Assembly: GCF_000764305.2 (NCBI RefSeq)
Contig: NW_025934950.1
Span: 102,321-166,320 of the forward strand
Direction of reading: 5' to 3'
DNA from: Hyalella azteca
Taxonomy: Eukaryota; Arthropoda; Malacostraca; Amphipoda; Hyalellidae
Length of the DNA: 64,000 bases
Part shown: one piece after another, positions 37,256-51,193 of the stretch
Layout of the letters: every line of letters starts with the position of its first letter
Numbering within the stretch: the first letter of the stretch is position 1
Notes under the pieces: generated by a model
What the model was told of the DNA's origin: nothing
The model's database searches: none
The model's input: the letters and a program-made list of their open reading frames with translations, nothing else
Position numbers and translations under genes: made by a program

Positions 37256-40200
37256 AAATTTTTTTAATTTCTATTATGCTCTAATGAAGAGAAGCAGCTG
37301 TCTGAAATTTCAGACGATCAATCGATGAGAAGAATCCTTTTTTATTGTACTGAATGATTTGTTAACTTAAATAGTGTAAAAGTTCGAAGGAAATCGTATA
37401 CTTTCATCATTTTATGTGGCCCTATTATTGAATCATCAAGACGCACAACCGAGACGCATGACTCATTCAGTACATTACTATTTTAGCGACACTCTTTTCT
37501 GCAAGCGTGAAGAAGAACGGAATAACATTTAATTAACAATCCTGAAATTATGCTCCGTTTCTCGAAGACTAAGCTTGACTGTCGTTGCAATTTGCCAAAA
37601 AATACATGTAATTTTCAGATCGAAAGAAAAAAAAAACTCACTGTGTGCTAGGAGAATGATAGAAGAACAAATCGACAACAAATTTACGGAATAATAATTA
37701 TATAGATAAAATTCACTGCGAATGACAACTACTTTCAGCTTGAATTTTTGTTGTTCTTATAAATCCATAGCTACATTCCAAGGCTTCCATATTAACAAAT
37801 TTCCTTACTTCAACCGACACATTCAACCTCAAATTTGTTTTACAGCACAATTCAAATTTGGAGGAAGAGCTAGAATATTTGAACCTCGTAACGATTGAAC
37901 GAATATCACGGAAAATTTTGATCCATAATTAATGAGATTCTTCAAGTAAAGAGGGTAATTAAAGTTTTAGAACTAAGTCCTCCCTGTAAATAATTAATTG
38001 CGTATTAGTGAATAAAGCCACGATGATGCCATTTAAAAAAATCCATCACCAACTATTTTTCCAATTATTTCGTTTAGAAATGAACCAGTTCAGAGCCAAT
38101 ACAATTGTAAATAGGATCTAGGACTTCCCAGTAATATTTATACCATGTTTCACTAGATAATTGCTTCAAACCGCAAAATTAAGTAAATATAATATCTTTG
38201 AAGTAACATACATTGTACTTCATTTAAAACAACACTGAAAACACATGCAGTATTCTATTGCAAATTAACGGGTAATTTAGTGAGTTTTTAATAATCCCTG
38301 AATTCCATTTTGTTGATTTACAAGTACTTGAATTTTTTATTGAGAAACAAACGCGTAATGCCATATTCCCGTAAAAAACGTGTTCCAGGGAGAATTTGTG
38401 GCAAGTGCATGTGCTACATAAAGATCACTTCAACCCTTCATTGGAACTCTTGCTTGACGGATGTGGTAGTTGATTGGACACGTCAACTTTGCCTAAGCGT
38501 TGCTTTATGAACGTTGGCTTATCCATGGCTATCCACAAAATTAAACGTACTTCCAGGTCATCTGTAAATAGACTAAATAAGCAAGCTGGTACGGAATTTT
38601 AAAAGGATTCCAATCACTCTTAGGGCAATTGGAACACTAACTACTGGCTTACATTGATCGCATGTAGTCGGCTCGTAATGCATCTCGAAGTCAGTGAGTG
38701 GTGCTTGATAGTAAGAAATACGCAAAAACACAACCTACGTTGGAAGTGCATTATAGCTTGCATAGCAGAGGCCTCGAGTGTCATACCGAAGAGTGTGATT
38801 TTGAAGACAGCCATTGATCATCGGCACCACGTCACCCGCAAAGAACCTCCATAAAATCTACAATCAAGTTGAACTTGGAGCGACCCTTGCGCTCACGACA
38901 CTGCTAGTATTTTCTAATACACTCAAACGCGTATTTTAGCGCACGATTTGCTGTGTTTTTTTTTTGTGAGTATGTGGGCAGCTTGTACAAGAATCTTGTG
39001 CTGGATGTGGTCTCTAAATGATTAGGTGTTCCTGCCAGTAATGGTGCTATCAAGAACAAGTATATGATTTGAGCCAGACGAGGCGCTTCGAGGTCCGATA
39101 TTACTCTAAGATTGCGAACCATCTTACTTCGCTTTTAAAGTTCAAGTTGATCTTAAGACTAATTGGAGGAGTGTCAGAGGCTGGCTCGAGCTCGGAAAAG
39201 AAGACTGGGGCCTGGCGTGGCAGTGAGATTCTTTTGTTCTGAGTTCTTTACGGCGTTTGGTTTGATCGATTCGAAAGCGAGTGATATGTTCCCTTACACG
39301 CTGCAGAGAGGGACGTAGCTAAAGCATCTATGATGGAGTCTAGAAGCGGATCCTAGTTTTAAATAAGGTTTTCAATCTCTGGTTCTGAGTGGGAACTGAA
39401 CGGAACAACTCTGTCTAGTTGGTAACTTGAGCATACAGTTCGATATATTCAAAAAATTGCTCAGGATCTTAATCTCTGACTTGCAGAGATAGATGTTGCC
39501 TATAGGTTTATTGATATAGTAGTTTACGTCTAAAAACATCTATTTTGGGCATTTGATTGGCTGTCATAATTTAAGTTTAACCTTCGGGAATATGCTTCAA
39601 TATAGGTCAAGTATATACTTGTAACAATCAGGACGTGTCACTGATTGAAGTATCCATTTTAACTGTACATAGTTACCTGTACTCATTGAGCGTTGAATGT
39701 GATGTATAAGTCGGGGGCGGAAACTTGTGAAAATTGTCCAGCGAGCACAAGATTCGTGGGGCAATTAACGATGACGTAGTGATCCATGTTATTTTTATCT
39801 TAAATTCTAAACAGTGCTGAATGCGATTGAAGACGAGCATTTGCAAGTTAAATGAGAAGGCTTGAATGAAATTATTTGAAAAAGTGTACACCGTGCGTAA
39901 TTATAAGTCGGAGAACAATGGCGTTTTCAAATTAATTTACACGTTAATATGAATCTATTAATTGTTTGTTCAAAAAGAGTGGATCATAATTAATCAGCAA
40001 GAAAAACGATCATTTATTTCGTAAAAAGACTGAAAGTGATTGTGATAGATTTAATGATAGAGATAATAATATTGACAAGGAATGTGAATATTAGTACCGC
40101 ATTCAAGAGTGTGGTGGAAATCTGGACCCAGTGGAAAAATGGTTCAATTCTCACGATGAAATTTCGTGCACTGCAAGTGCATGGGTATTAAAATTTTGAG

Positions 40201-43200
40201 AAGAAACTCCCGTAAACTTCGGAAGAACAACTATAGCTCAAGCTCACGTTAGTGAGCCTATCACAAGTTTGATCACGGATTTAAGAAATGAGTACTGTAG
40301 TATGCAATAACTTAGACTTTGAAAAGAATACTAACCAAACGAAAAAAATGGAGGAGGTTTCAGTTTCGAGTTGTGATTTCACGTGGAAAGATTGCAAGTA
40401 GAGATTTCACGCGCTGTGAGAGCGCAGTAAAAATCGTCAATAATTTGCGGCCGAGCTCGACGCCTCATTACAATTTCATGAGGACGAGGAGAGCAGCAAG
40501 CGCCGCGGATGCAATCTAAGCTATCAGTGATGGCGAGGTGTTCTCTTCATTGCAGCACTAATATGGCGCTTGTATGAAGAGCATATAATGTGAAGCTATC
40601 GTGCATGGCCATCCATTGCAAGTGACTCTTTGGCTCTGTAGCTCAGGCAGTTACTGAGCCTCATCTATATTAATGGAGTGAGTGTGTATCGCTCACAACT
40701 TGCCCTCACTTTACGCAAAGATTATGCATATCTTCCACAATTTAGAAACGTATGCCGTAAATTTCTTTATTACTGCCCAGCTCATAAAAGTGCTCGCAAA
40801 ATCTGCAAGTGTTGCAACGGCTCTAATTTATTTTGGCATAATGAGATGCGGCATCTGCGGAGACCAACACGTGAATACATTTCGTTTGTTAAATACTCGT
40901 GTCGGGGCCCTCAATACAACGAAATAATACCGTATCGTGTCGCTTTATTTAAAACACTTATATTAAAGTTAGGGAATACTAGTATAGTATATGATCCTAC
41001 TATATGATACTATAGTATCATACTATATCCTATAACATGATACTATATCATGTCTGTATTGGAAAAAGTTTTCATATTGTTTTCATACTCTAATGAACGA
41101 TCACTTAACTTTATTAAACCGAACTTTTTTCGCGTCAAAAGATGTCATTCCCCAAGTTTAACAAGAGAAGTCCTTGAGTGAAACGCATGATCGCAAACAA
41201 CAATTTAAGTGCAACCAACTCTCACAAAATAGTTTTTGCATTTTAAACCAATGTCTGTTTGGAAATAATTCATTACGTGAAACGGACAGTATAACGGTCG
41301 ATTCCATGAATTAAGCCCTTTTATATTTCTTTTGAAAATCCTGCCCTGTTGCAAAAATATATCCATTAACCATGAAGATCGAAAGACAGTCAATTGAAAA
41401 CGTAACGAACAAAATATTACATTTAATTTTTATACATTTTTAATAAAATAGAGACTTTTTGTTCCCAGATGCTAGTTGAAGAATTGAACAATTTTGTTTC
41501 AAGTGATGGAATCAAAAGGCGTCGCCATAATAGAGTTTTATTGAAAAATTTTGCATTCAGCATTCATTTTAGTAAGTTAAAATTGTATTTAAAATGGATC
41601 ATTCGTATTCCCTCAAAAACAAAAATAGATGTTTGTAATATAGTTTTTTTCAGGAGTTTTTTAACAGACTTATATTTAACAGGTTATAAAATTAGCATGA
41701 GAATTGGAAAACGATTTCAGGAAGGATGTAATGAAATTTCAATTATTATCGATCTCGAGTCGCCCGATACGTGCAGCTTGTGAAAACTGCTTGTACAATG
41801 TCTGGGATTGGTTTTTGTACTATTACTTATTTTTGTTTTAAAATGTAAAGCAATATTTAAACGGGTCTCTTTGCCCTGCTAAAATAGTGGTCCTGTAGTT
41901 TTGAGAACATCTTCTGTACTGTCGTTCAATTTACATATAAAAAAACGTTATGAGTAGATTTAGCAGCGTCGTGGTCTCAACGTTTGAATTCTTCTAATAT
42001 ATAAGCAAGCAGCAGCAGCTAAGAAGAATAGCGGCGTTACACTATTCGACTATAAACGAATTATTGCAAACCTTTTAATGGTTGTTTGTTTGACTGTTGT
42101 TGATTCTGAGAAGCATTTATTAGGAGAAAAGGCATCAATATACACATTACATAACTATGAAGAAGCCCAATAAGAGACAAATGAGACGATTGACAAATGA
42201 GACGAAGAAAAACGATTGTTAATTACGCGCACAAAAAAAATGTTAATACGCATGTGAGCAGTTGCATCTTAACCAGAAAATACTCGTGTCGGTCCCAAGT
42301 CAAATAATGTCTTCACTGAGTCAATGGACATCGGAATTAGTGGGCTGGGCATTACATGAACGTTGCTTGTGATCAGTTGAAAAGGACCGCTCCTTATGGC
42401 GAGGACTTATATGAGGCGCACGTTGTGCATTTTTGAATAATTCATCAAATTGTGCAACGCATCGCCCACTCTTCCACGCGTTTTAATAACTGCTGCTGGA
42501 TCGAATATTTTGAAATATATAATGTATAGACAATAAGTCTGCTAACACTGAAAAAAGTAGCTCCTGTGTTTCCTGTATTAGAAAGATTTAGAATGACCCA
42601 ACTTGTGAAGGTTGGGAACGTCAATTCATTGAACACGACTTCTTAGGTTGGAACACAGGTAGATAGTATAATAAGATGGATTTATTTATTGCTTTTTATG
42701 CACCCGGTAATGAACTAACATTCAAGGGATTAAAAAAAACGAAGTAAGTTCTGTAGCCATTACTCTTTATGGAGTTTGGGTTCAGTCGAGAAAGTCAAAG
42801 TTCCAAAAAATTTAAGGAAGTCTCAAATAAATAATACACAAACAATAATAATACGGCGACAATGACTATACATTTACGTTTTTCACTATACCTGGAAATA
42901 AATTTCCATGTGATACATATTGACGGACGTAAACACAGAAAAACGGACAGTCATGACAATCGATCTGGCAACGGTAGTTTACAGGCGCCATTCAAGACTT
43001 AGACTTAATTATAACATGTAATTGTCTAGTGCTATCTTGAGACAAATTCTGATAACAAATGTCTTGAAGGTTATTAAGAAATTTTTTTAGTATTATGAAC
43101 GAGTCTTTCCAGTAAATTGCAACTTTTAGAATGTTCCAAAGATTTTATTTGCTTATTAAATTGTCTTGAGATTCACTCATATTTTTTCAATTATTTGTCT

Positions 43201-46200
43201 GACCCAAAAAAGTGTGAGTTAAGTGTTCATACAATAATTTGAAAAATTATTAAGTGTGACACTATTTATAGTTAGTCAAAATATTTTGTAATCGCTTACA
43301 AAAGAAATATTTATATTCATCCACAATACGCGGAGTTCGTCATATATGTTTTTTGGTCGAACTAAACAATCGACGATAGGAATCATATATTGATTGAGAG
43401 GCCGTTGTGGCAGCTTCAAGGTTCAGGTTCAGTAAATATAAATAGCGGCTCATGAGGAGGCAGAGGACATTAGTTACCAGGTCGCACTCGAGGTAAGAAG
43501 CTATATCGCGATCAAGTCCATAGCTCCTATCGTAACTATACGGTAATGAAGCCATATGCATGGAAGTTAGCTCTAGCGGCACCAAGTGTACAAATTGAAA
43601 TGACAAATGGTGAATAAGAGGAGATACAATAAACTACACGTCCGTAATGTTGTTGTATAACTGCAGGAAGCAACTCATTTTGTTGATTACGTATAACTAA
43701 AAATTGTTTACCATTGAGAAAATGCCTCTTCTCTGTTATTTCAATTACAATTAATAAAAAATCTTATTGGCATTCCACGTCGCTATGTTTAGCTTATTTA
43801 AGAAACATGAAATTGTATTTCAACCCTGGCAACAAGCCTTTATTGAAAGACATCTCTCAAGTCTGCTTGAGGACAATGCTTCAAGTTTGTATCAAAGAAA
43901 TGAAGAATGTCCAATGTTGACCAAAACACTGGCATACTATTGAGAGTCATGCGATGTAAAGTGTGTCCAGCACTTCTAATATTTAATGGCACCTCTAATA
44001 CGAAGCTAAATTCAGAAATAACTAATTTAATCTATTTAGAGTCAATATACTATGTTTACAATTTGTGTGTACTGCCTGTGACTAAAATGTAGAACAATTG
44101 CCGTGAAAAAGCGTAGCAAATTCTCTCCAATCAATGGTACAAAGTAAAGACGAGTAATAAAAGTATGCATGAAGATGTTTCCTATACAGCGAGGTATTTT
44201 CAACTTTGAATTGATGGTTATCATTGAATCATCTTCACTATGAATCATGAATCCAGTTGAGTTGAGTCGCGGTGCATTGAACTCGTGGAGTAAGTTGAAC
44301 ACAGCAGACTCAGGCGTTCAATTATAAAGCCCGAGCCCTAGGAGTGAGATCGTCGTTCACATTATCGCACCTCCTTAATTTGAAGTCCATTGAAGCGCTA
44401 CAATGGCGCATTCAATAGCCGGCATTTGTTAGCGGCAGCCTGTGAGTTTGGGCGGCCCAATGTGTGCGCTTTTCTATTAGGGTAAGTAAGAAAATGTTAT
44501 CGAAATGAGCTGTATTGCTTACAAAAGAATCCTCTTTGGAGGGCGTCATGCTGACTTGATGGTAGATACGGCTTATTTTCTAACGCTCTTCAAAATTCAA
44601 TGGTTAAATTAAAGAGTAGAAATATTAGTATAGATGAGAATAAATGTATAGAAGTAATGTAAATGACAAATAACGAGGTGCATTTTCCATTACGGAACAC
44701 GGAACGAGAGAAACTGATTTTATCTTCTTAATAATACTTTAGTAAATTGCGTGTTTAAATAGCAGATGATGCTTGCCATCGCTATTCCTAAGAGCTGCCT
44801 GATGAATATGTCCTCCAACAGGTAGTTGTGCGCTGCAAAAGATTAATTTAAATCACAGGTACACTCTGATTCTTTATCTGTAAAGACAGCTGGATTAAAG
44901 CCAATCATAATGCATACCAGTGTGACTGAGTACGACTCAGTTCTGAGCGCCTTTTGATAACAAATTGGCACGGGTTTATTTGAAATGTTAGTTTTCGGCA
45001 GCAGGTAAGATAAGCAAGCGTGCAGTAGCAGAAATATTGTCCGCGATCACGCAGAGGTGTGAATTTACCTATGATAACAATGCATTTATAATCCTGTTCA
45101 AATTTTGAAGAGAACTGATGAAATGGGGTATTTCAGCTATTGCAGGCTGGCCAACATTAGGCACTTGAAATTGACTTAATATAATCCACTTTGTTTCTGG
45201 TTGGATGAAATAATTTGATTTATAGAAACAAGTAATTTTTAAGAGACCTTTTTTCACCAGTTTCTAGTTCTTCTTAAGTCTGATGAACGACAGTAAATTA
45301 AAGGACATCATCGCATTCGAGCGGAGATCTGAGCAAAATCTTGAAGTAAGTTGATGAGCAGACACCTTAATTATTGTGAATGAAATCTGTCGTAACGATC
45401 GATTGGCGGTGACTGAAGAATATTAAAACAGTTTTGGACTATTGATCCGCATCGGAATTTGAACTAATTTGGACGATTGATTATTGCACTTAATGTACGA
45501 TATTTTCTTTTGGAGGCTAGTCAGTAGGGATGGAAGGGAACATGTAAACATAAAAGTATTACAATCTATTACCATCAAGTTCGTCAGACAGAAATATTCT
45601 GAAGCATTTTTTTGACACGCTGCTTGAAATTCTCACCAAGATCCAACTGAAAAAGCAGAAATTTTTTTCTAAGTCGAAAATTCCTGCCGAATTAGTTAGC
45701 CTGGTAAGTAATTGTAAGCTTAGATTAGGCCTGCGTATCCTACATACGTGTCCGTGGGTTGCCGGCTTATATAAGAGTAAGGAAAGAAGGACAGCAGGTT
45801 CATATAAGGAGCCAGGCCGGGAAGGGACTGGCCCTCTGCATCAAGAGCGATAATGAGTTTTTCAGCTAATGGCTTTTGTAATGAGGAGCCGCAAAATTGT
45901 GTAATCTTGCAGGGTCTTCTATCCATCGAGGGAGCCCGCCGAGGGGTTCAGCAGCATGGCGCGATATCCCCATGGGGAGATTAAGCCTGCCGACTTGACT
46001 TTGCATGATCAGAGAAATGTGTGATCAGCGGGGCTCGGCAACTGGCTTTGATTAGAGGATCATATTTAGGCTTAATCAGACATAAGGAAGAATGGTATAT
46101 ATTATAAACGATATATTTATAATAGATTTAGACTAATGTGCATTTTGATGCAGGACAAATAGCATGAATGCATTTCGTTTTGAGGTGCCATGTGTATCTG

Positions 46201-48755
46201 ACAAAAATATAACAAATGAGGTGAAGATCGCTGCTAGGCAGCATGTGGTGAACATATTTTGCATAGCGCGATCATAATGCGCATGTTCCTGTGAAGTGGT
46301 TTAAAAAGCAATTGTTAAGGAATTGGATATTGTAGTTCAAACTTATACAGCGGTACGTAGAAGTGATCGCGCTCGATTTTATGCAAATTTTATTGAAGAA
46401 AAATTTTTTGTAGTTCATTGCGCCGTAAGAAGGAGGTCCGTGCTGAAGATGAAGTCTCCAACGCTAAAGAATATCATGAATAAAATCGCTATTTTAATTG
46501 ATCGTTTTGCTCCAACTTGTTATTTTCAACACAAGAAATATTGTCATTTATTAATGAAAGATCAGACATTAATGGGAAATTACGACTTGAGTTACATTAG
46601 ACTCAATTCAGGGCTTTATATTTTTATGTGGAGCATTATTTTGTTTCTTCACATAATAATCAAATTTTATTCTTGATAGCTTGATTGTGATATTGTAATG
46701 TAGTTTATGAGTTATATTGCCTTATGATAATTTCTTGTGCCAGCAAGCATTAAATACCGAATTGAATGACTTAAAATAAAATGAGAGCGTAATAATCATC
46801 ACAGCCAAAAGTGTGATGATTTCATCTTACTTCGGATTGACTCAACGCAAACAACACTTGAGTAAATTCCTGTAATTGCGTTGAAAAATTATGAGAATTA
46901 TTCGAGGCCTTCTTGCATTATTATTCGGCGCAGATCTTAATTTGGGATGACGGACGTACGAAGTATAGGCCGAGGGCGCGGTGCTTCTTTGAGTTGAACC
47001 ACGCAGCCTAAAATGTCCCTGTGATAGCAGCGCATCTAATTAGCACACCTCGCATTTTATAGCGCCATTATTCGCTGCTGTTTAGAGATCATTACTTAAG
47101 ATCATAATTATAATTGTGCTGAGGTTGTTCGTTGGCCTCGGGATGCTAGTTTGGCTACTCTAAATTGTACATTGTATACAAGCGCTTGGATAAGCAACAG
47201 TAAACTCATTGCATTTCAACAGGGAGCGTGTGTCAGTTGGCTGCTGCTGGCTCTGTTTGGACATCAATTGCAGGAGGCAAACAGTGCCAAAAAGTGCTCG
47301 AGTTTTTTTTATACTCTTTCAAATCCAAATTTCAACTTTTGATGGGTCTGTGTAGTGAACGGCAGCGTTTATTTACTTTCATGATCCTTTTGCAGTATGC
47401 AGGAATATTTGAGATTAGAATATGTCTAAATATTGCGCCCTAAAACCAACTTTTTTATTAGGCCTACTCAAATAAAATACTTTCTAAAATAGTTTCCCGG
47501 TTGTGAGAATAATTCATCGTGGTGTAAGATGCATTCTTCCCAAACGTTCCGTAAGATTTATTTCAAAAAAAAAAAAACTGAACATGCTTACAGATAATTT
47601 TGAGACTATTCCACGCAATGTCAAATGTTTTATTACTTACTTTATGAACCAACGATGGTATTCTGTTTAAAAGACGTCACATGAAATGCAAAACAAATAT
47701 CAATTAAATGGCGTTTAATGATGCTCCTTATCTGATTATAAAATGAGAAATTCGACTCCCAACAAAATAATAAACTAAATATTATTGCGGTGTTAATCTA
47801 TCATGGTATCCGGATGACGAATAATATTGAATTAATAATAATTTAAAAAGGTTTAGATTTAATTTTTGCCAAGCATAGCGGAGTATGAGCAGTAGTATCA
47901 AAAAAAGTTTGCGAAAAGGTTACATCACACGTACGCTGTCGTGGAGATCAAACTAACGCTTGTCCCAGAGTATTCACGTTTTTTACAATATCTGCCTGTT
48001 CGTTCGTACAGAAAAGAAAATGTTTAAATATTGACTTAATTAAAGGTCCATCAGGAGTCGTCCTTTGATTAATTGTACAATGGCGGCAGCAGAGTTTTCT
48101 GGTATTTACAATTGCAAAAATCTTTTGGAAAAGTCGTTGGCAAAATGGCAAACGTCGTTGAACTCGTGAGATTGAATTTGTGTATTGGATTAAATCTTAT
48201 GTTCGCGAACACATAAAATTCTTTTAATTGGTATGGCTAATTTTATAATTATTTATATTCGTTTTCGCGATGGCCACTTAAAATATGAAATTTATTTATT
48301 TCAACGTTGAAGGTGTGTAAAAATTAATCAAAAAATACTTATTTTCATACGATTTTAACAAAATGAAAAAGATTGATGAATTGCCACGCATTCGTATTGC
48401 GCGCAGAATATTGATCATTAAACGCAGGTACAGCAACTGGCGCTCGAATTTCAAGCCTTCTTAATATGAACGAGTAAAACTTTAACTACACAGAGTGAGG
48501 GAATTTGATATTCGCTTTAAAAATAAATCAAGAAATTAGAAAATGATGATTGGACAAAATTTTGAACAGAGTAGAATAATATTCATAAAAACCTGGAATA
48601 AAATTATTTCCCAAGTTGAAGAATGTGGCGAAAATTTAATCGCGCGTCTCAAGAGCAGCACTGGGCTGGCGAATGACTGATCGCTTGAACCGCCTCTCAT
48701 TACCAATAAATTTGAGCGGGCAAATTAAACCAGCGCGGTGCGAAGAGAAAAGCTC
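37256..48755. other. Intergenic, nothing recognised
   Basis: About 11.5 kb of AT-rich DNA, ORFs up to 117 codons, none with a family motif. The minus strand of 38880-39300 has short protein-like runs in different frames broken by stops, possibly a decayed mobile element, but too weak to name. Otherwise only the small AT palindrome at 41003. Confidence 0.5.
41003..41022. repeat. Perfect 20-bp AT-rich palindrome
   Basis: TATGATACTATAGTATCATA is its own reverse complement. It lies in a 75-base stretch where ATGATACTAT and related words recur in both orientations (40979-41053). Probably simple-sequence DNA. Confidence 0.8.
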
Positions 48756-48875
48756 CTGATATGTGACTATCAGGGAGCCCAGCAGCTGATATGTGACTAT
48801 CAGGGAGCCCAGCAGCTGATATGTGACTATCAGGGAGCCCAGCAGCTGATATGTGACCAACAGGGCGTCCAGAAG
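48756..48875. repeat. 30-bp tandem repeat, 4 copies
   Basis: Units start at 48756, 48786, 48816 and 48846 with CTGATATGTGACTATCAGGG then AGCCCAGCAG. The last unit is slightly diverged (ACCAACAGGGCGTCC) and ends at an adapter junction. Confidence 0.9.
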
Positions 48876-48913
48876 CTGTCTCTTATACACATCTAGATGT
48901 GTATAAGAGACAG
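48876..48913. other. Nextera mate-pair junction adapter (assembly artefact)
   Basis: Same 38-bp double mosaic end. The 30-bp tandem repeat to its left continues on its right in the opposite orientation, which is what a circularised mate-pair fragment gives when built into a contig. Confidence 0.95.
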
Positions 48914-48982
48914 CTGCTGGACTCCCTGATAGTCACATATCAGCTGCTGGACTCCCTGATAGTCACATATCAGCTGCTGGAC
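48914..48982. repeat. Inverted copy of the 30-bp repeat between two adapters
   Basis: About 2.3 units of CTGCTGGACTCCCTGATAGT plus CACATATCAG. This is the reverse complement of the array at 48756-48875, with one consistent base change per unit. Because it is bounded by mate-pair junction adapters on both sides, the inversion is probably a read artefact and not a real genomic inversion. Confidence 0.85.
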
Positions 48983-49020
48983 CTGTCTCTTATACACATC
49001 TAGATGTGTATAAGAGACAG
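48983..49020. other. Nextera mate-pair junction adapter (assembly artefact)
   Basis: Second copy of the 38-bp double mosaic end within 110 bases. The left flank is the inverted 30-bp repeat and the right flank is an unrelated 16-bp repeat, so the join across it is not supported as genomic. Confidence 0.95.
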
Positions 49021-49100
49021 ATGCAATACACGCAACATGCAATACACGCAACATGCAATACACGCAACATGCAGTACACGCAACATGCAATACACGCAAC
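49021..49100. repeat. 16-bp tandem repeat, 5 copies
   Basis: Five consecutive units of ATGCAATACACGCAAC start at 49021, 49037, 49053, 49069 and 49085. The fourth has one A-to-G change. The array begins exactly at the end of the adapter junction, so its true left border is unknown. Confidence 0.92.
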
Positions 49101-49201
49101 ATGGGTGTAATGCGACAAATTGCGATGACAACGTAGATGAACCGTGACCGAAACTGCATGTGCAATCGGAGCAACCGCCAACTTGCGGCAAAGCTGATAT
49201 A

Positions 49202-49366
49202 AAAAAATATAACTCAGTACTCACTGCAGTGAGTGACAGAGAGCGCATTTTCTCGTCGACGAAAACGTTGAGTCACGGACGGACAGACGGACGGACGGAC
49301 AGACGGACATGGCGAGCACATGCAATAGTGCATTTTTTCCATAAATGAGAAAATGCGCTAAAAATA
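49202..49366. repeat. Dispersed repeat family 2, copy 2 with 13-bp inverted repeat
   Basis: Besides the segments shared with copy 1, this copy has a perfect inverted repeat AGCGCATTTTCTC (49242-49254) and GAGAAAATGCGCT (49347-49359). The perfect palindromes ACTCACTGCAGTGAGT (49219-49234) and TCGTCGACGA (49253-49262) are also present, with a GACGGACGGACAGACGGAC microsatellite between the arms. Non-autonomous DNA element or structured repeat; superfamily unknown. Confidence 0.85.
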
Positions 49367-51193
49367 CCCCTAAAATGCATGCTTCTTATGATTTTTATAC
49401 CACTCATACAACTTGAACTCCTCTAGACATTAGCAATCATATCGCACACTTTATTTCTCGACTGGAAGCTGCTGGCCACATAAATCTGTTGCTTGAGACG
49501 CACACCATTTGGGCTTCACAGACCATGGAGCTCAAGTGTTGGGGTCTAAGTTACATCATAAAATTATAATTTAATGTTGATAAAAACTGTTTACCTAAAA
49601 TTGCATTAACTTGATGGAGGTGTGAAAATGGTTTTGTACTAAAAAATATTATCTATGATGTAAATGTAATTTCCCCTGATATTAGTTCTCATCATGAGAT
49701 AACGATTTAAACTTTCTTTTCATAATGATTACCTTGGTATAATTTGTTTCTTTTATTGCATTATTAATGAATTACAGTTATAAAATCAAGAACCAGAAAC
49801 TTATAAAACTGCAAAATATTTTGCTCAGTAAAGGGCTTGCCTGATATTTGAATTTTAGTTATTAAAGTGCAAAGTCAAAAAGGTTCTCGTACTTAAGCGA
49901 AAATGTTAAATTTGAATTACAAGTATATAAGGGTAAGTGGCAACTAATCTAAGCGGTAGAAGACGGCCTAAGGGTCACGAATCTAAATAGAATTAGAGTT
50001 CAACCCACAGATAAAATAACTAAGTTTTTTCAATATCTGATCCTGTTGTTTGCTGCAAGTATCAACATGAACTTCCGAAATGCACTTTACAATAAATTAT
50101 TTATAAAGACAATGGAGAACACCAGCGGCCATTGCCATTGACGATTGAGGGTGGGAAGTCACCCACTCAATGAAAGCCACCTAAACAACATAGAGAATTG
50201 TCTAAAATCTTTCTACTAACATTTCTGAAGTATATTTATTTGATTCACTAAAACTTAAAAGTAGATAAAATAATTATTGACCAACATTGGCTGACTTTAT
50301 TAATGAGCGGCCAGCCGGATGCTGTGGCGATTATTTGAATAATTAATAAATCATTGACCAGTCGCGTAAGATTTCTTTGGAGGAACTGAAAACTGTGAAA
50401 CAATTTGTTCTGAAAATCAACCTGATGGGATTTTAAATTACTTTCAGAACAACCCTTTTATATTTTTGTTTACTGTTATAGCATTTTATGTTGATTGTGG
50501 CAGCGAATCATTCATTATAATTTTTTATATAGGAGCTCCCAACGGAGGTCGGTCATATGAGACATTTTTGAGCCTAGTTTCATTCAAAAAATTCGTGTGG
50601 GCAACCGTTCTTAGAAAAGAGAAATTACTTCGACTGGCTTCACGTCAGTTACTCTTGAGTCTTGACATCTTCTTCCTTCTTTACTATGTAATTGCTTGGA
50701 TCCCTTTTCATTGAAAAATTGATATTTTGAAAAAATTACGGTTTTATCGTATGATGACTCGTATCGTATGATTTATCGTATTTCATCTCATGGTTTATGG
50801 CTGATAATTGTAAAAACTTTAATTATTTAATGCAATAATCTGCAATGGCACCACCCACTTATCACTAGAATATTCTTATTCTTTAAAAAACTCAAAACGC
50901 AGCCCTGTTAGTAGTGACAGTAGACAGAATATCACGATCAATTTAATGACGAAAAGAAGAAAATATATTACATACACTGTTGAATGCACTGTCGTTCAAT
51001 AACTCAGCTTAAATTAGGTTAAACTAAATTGACACATGTGTTGTATTAAATATTTAGAGGATCCTAAAAATATTTTTCAACAATATTTTGTAGCGCGTAG
51101 TCACCAGATTATGCAACGCCTTGCTCCACGTAGTTAGACTAGCGGCGAACATTTTCTCGCATATAGTACAAACATACTAAAATGATGTGACGG
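49367..51193. other. Intergenic, nothing recognised
   Basis: AT-rich spacer between dispersed repeats. The longest ORF (50466-50714, 82 codons) is hydrophobic but has no recognisable motif. Confidence 0.55.

Noticed and set aside
38880..39300. Possible decayed mobile-element coding sequence on the minus strand
   Set aside because: Protein-like pieces occur in different frames with many stops; no diagnostic motif could be read.
48636..48890. ORF beginning MYKRQ with repeated LLGSLIVTYQ
   Set aside because: The start codon and first residues come from the mate-pair adapter and the rest from the 30-bp array.
48756..48982. Apparent natural inverted repeat of the 30-bp array
   Set aside because: The inversion point is exactly a mate-pair junction adapter, so it is explained as an artefact.
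49000..49248. Minus-strand ORFs with repeated CVYCMLRVLHVACIA peptide
   Set aside because: Translation of the 16-bp tandem array plus the adapter sequence.
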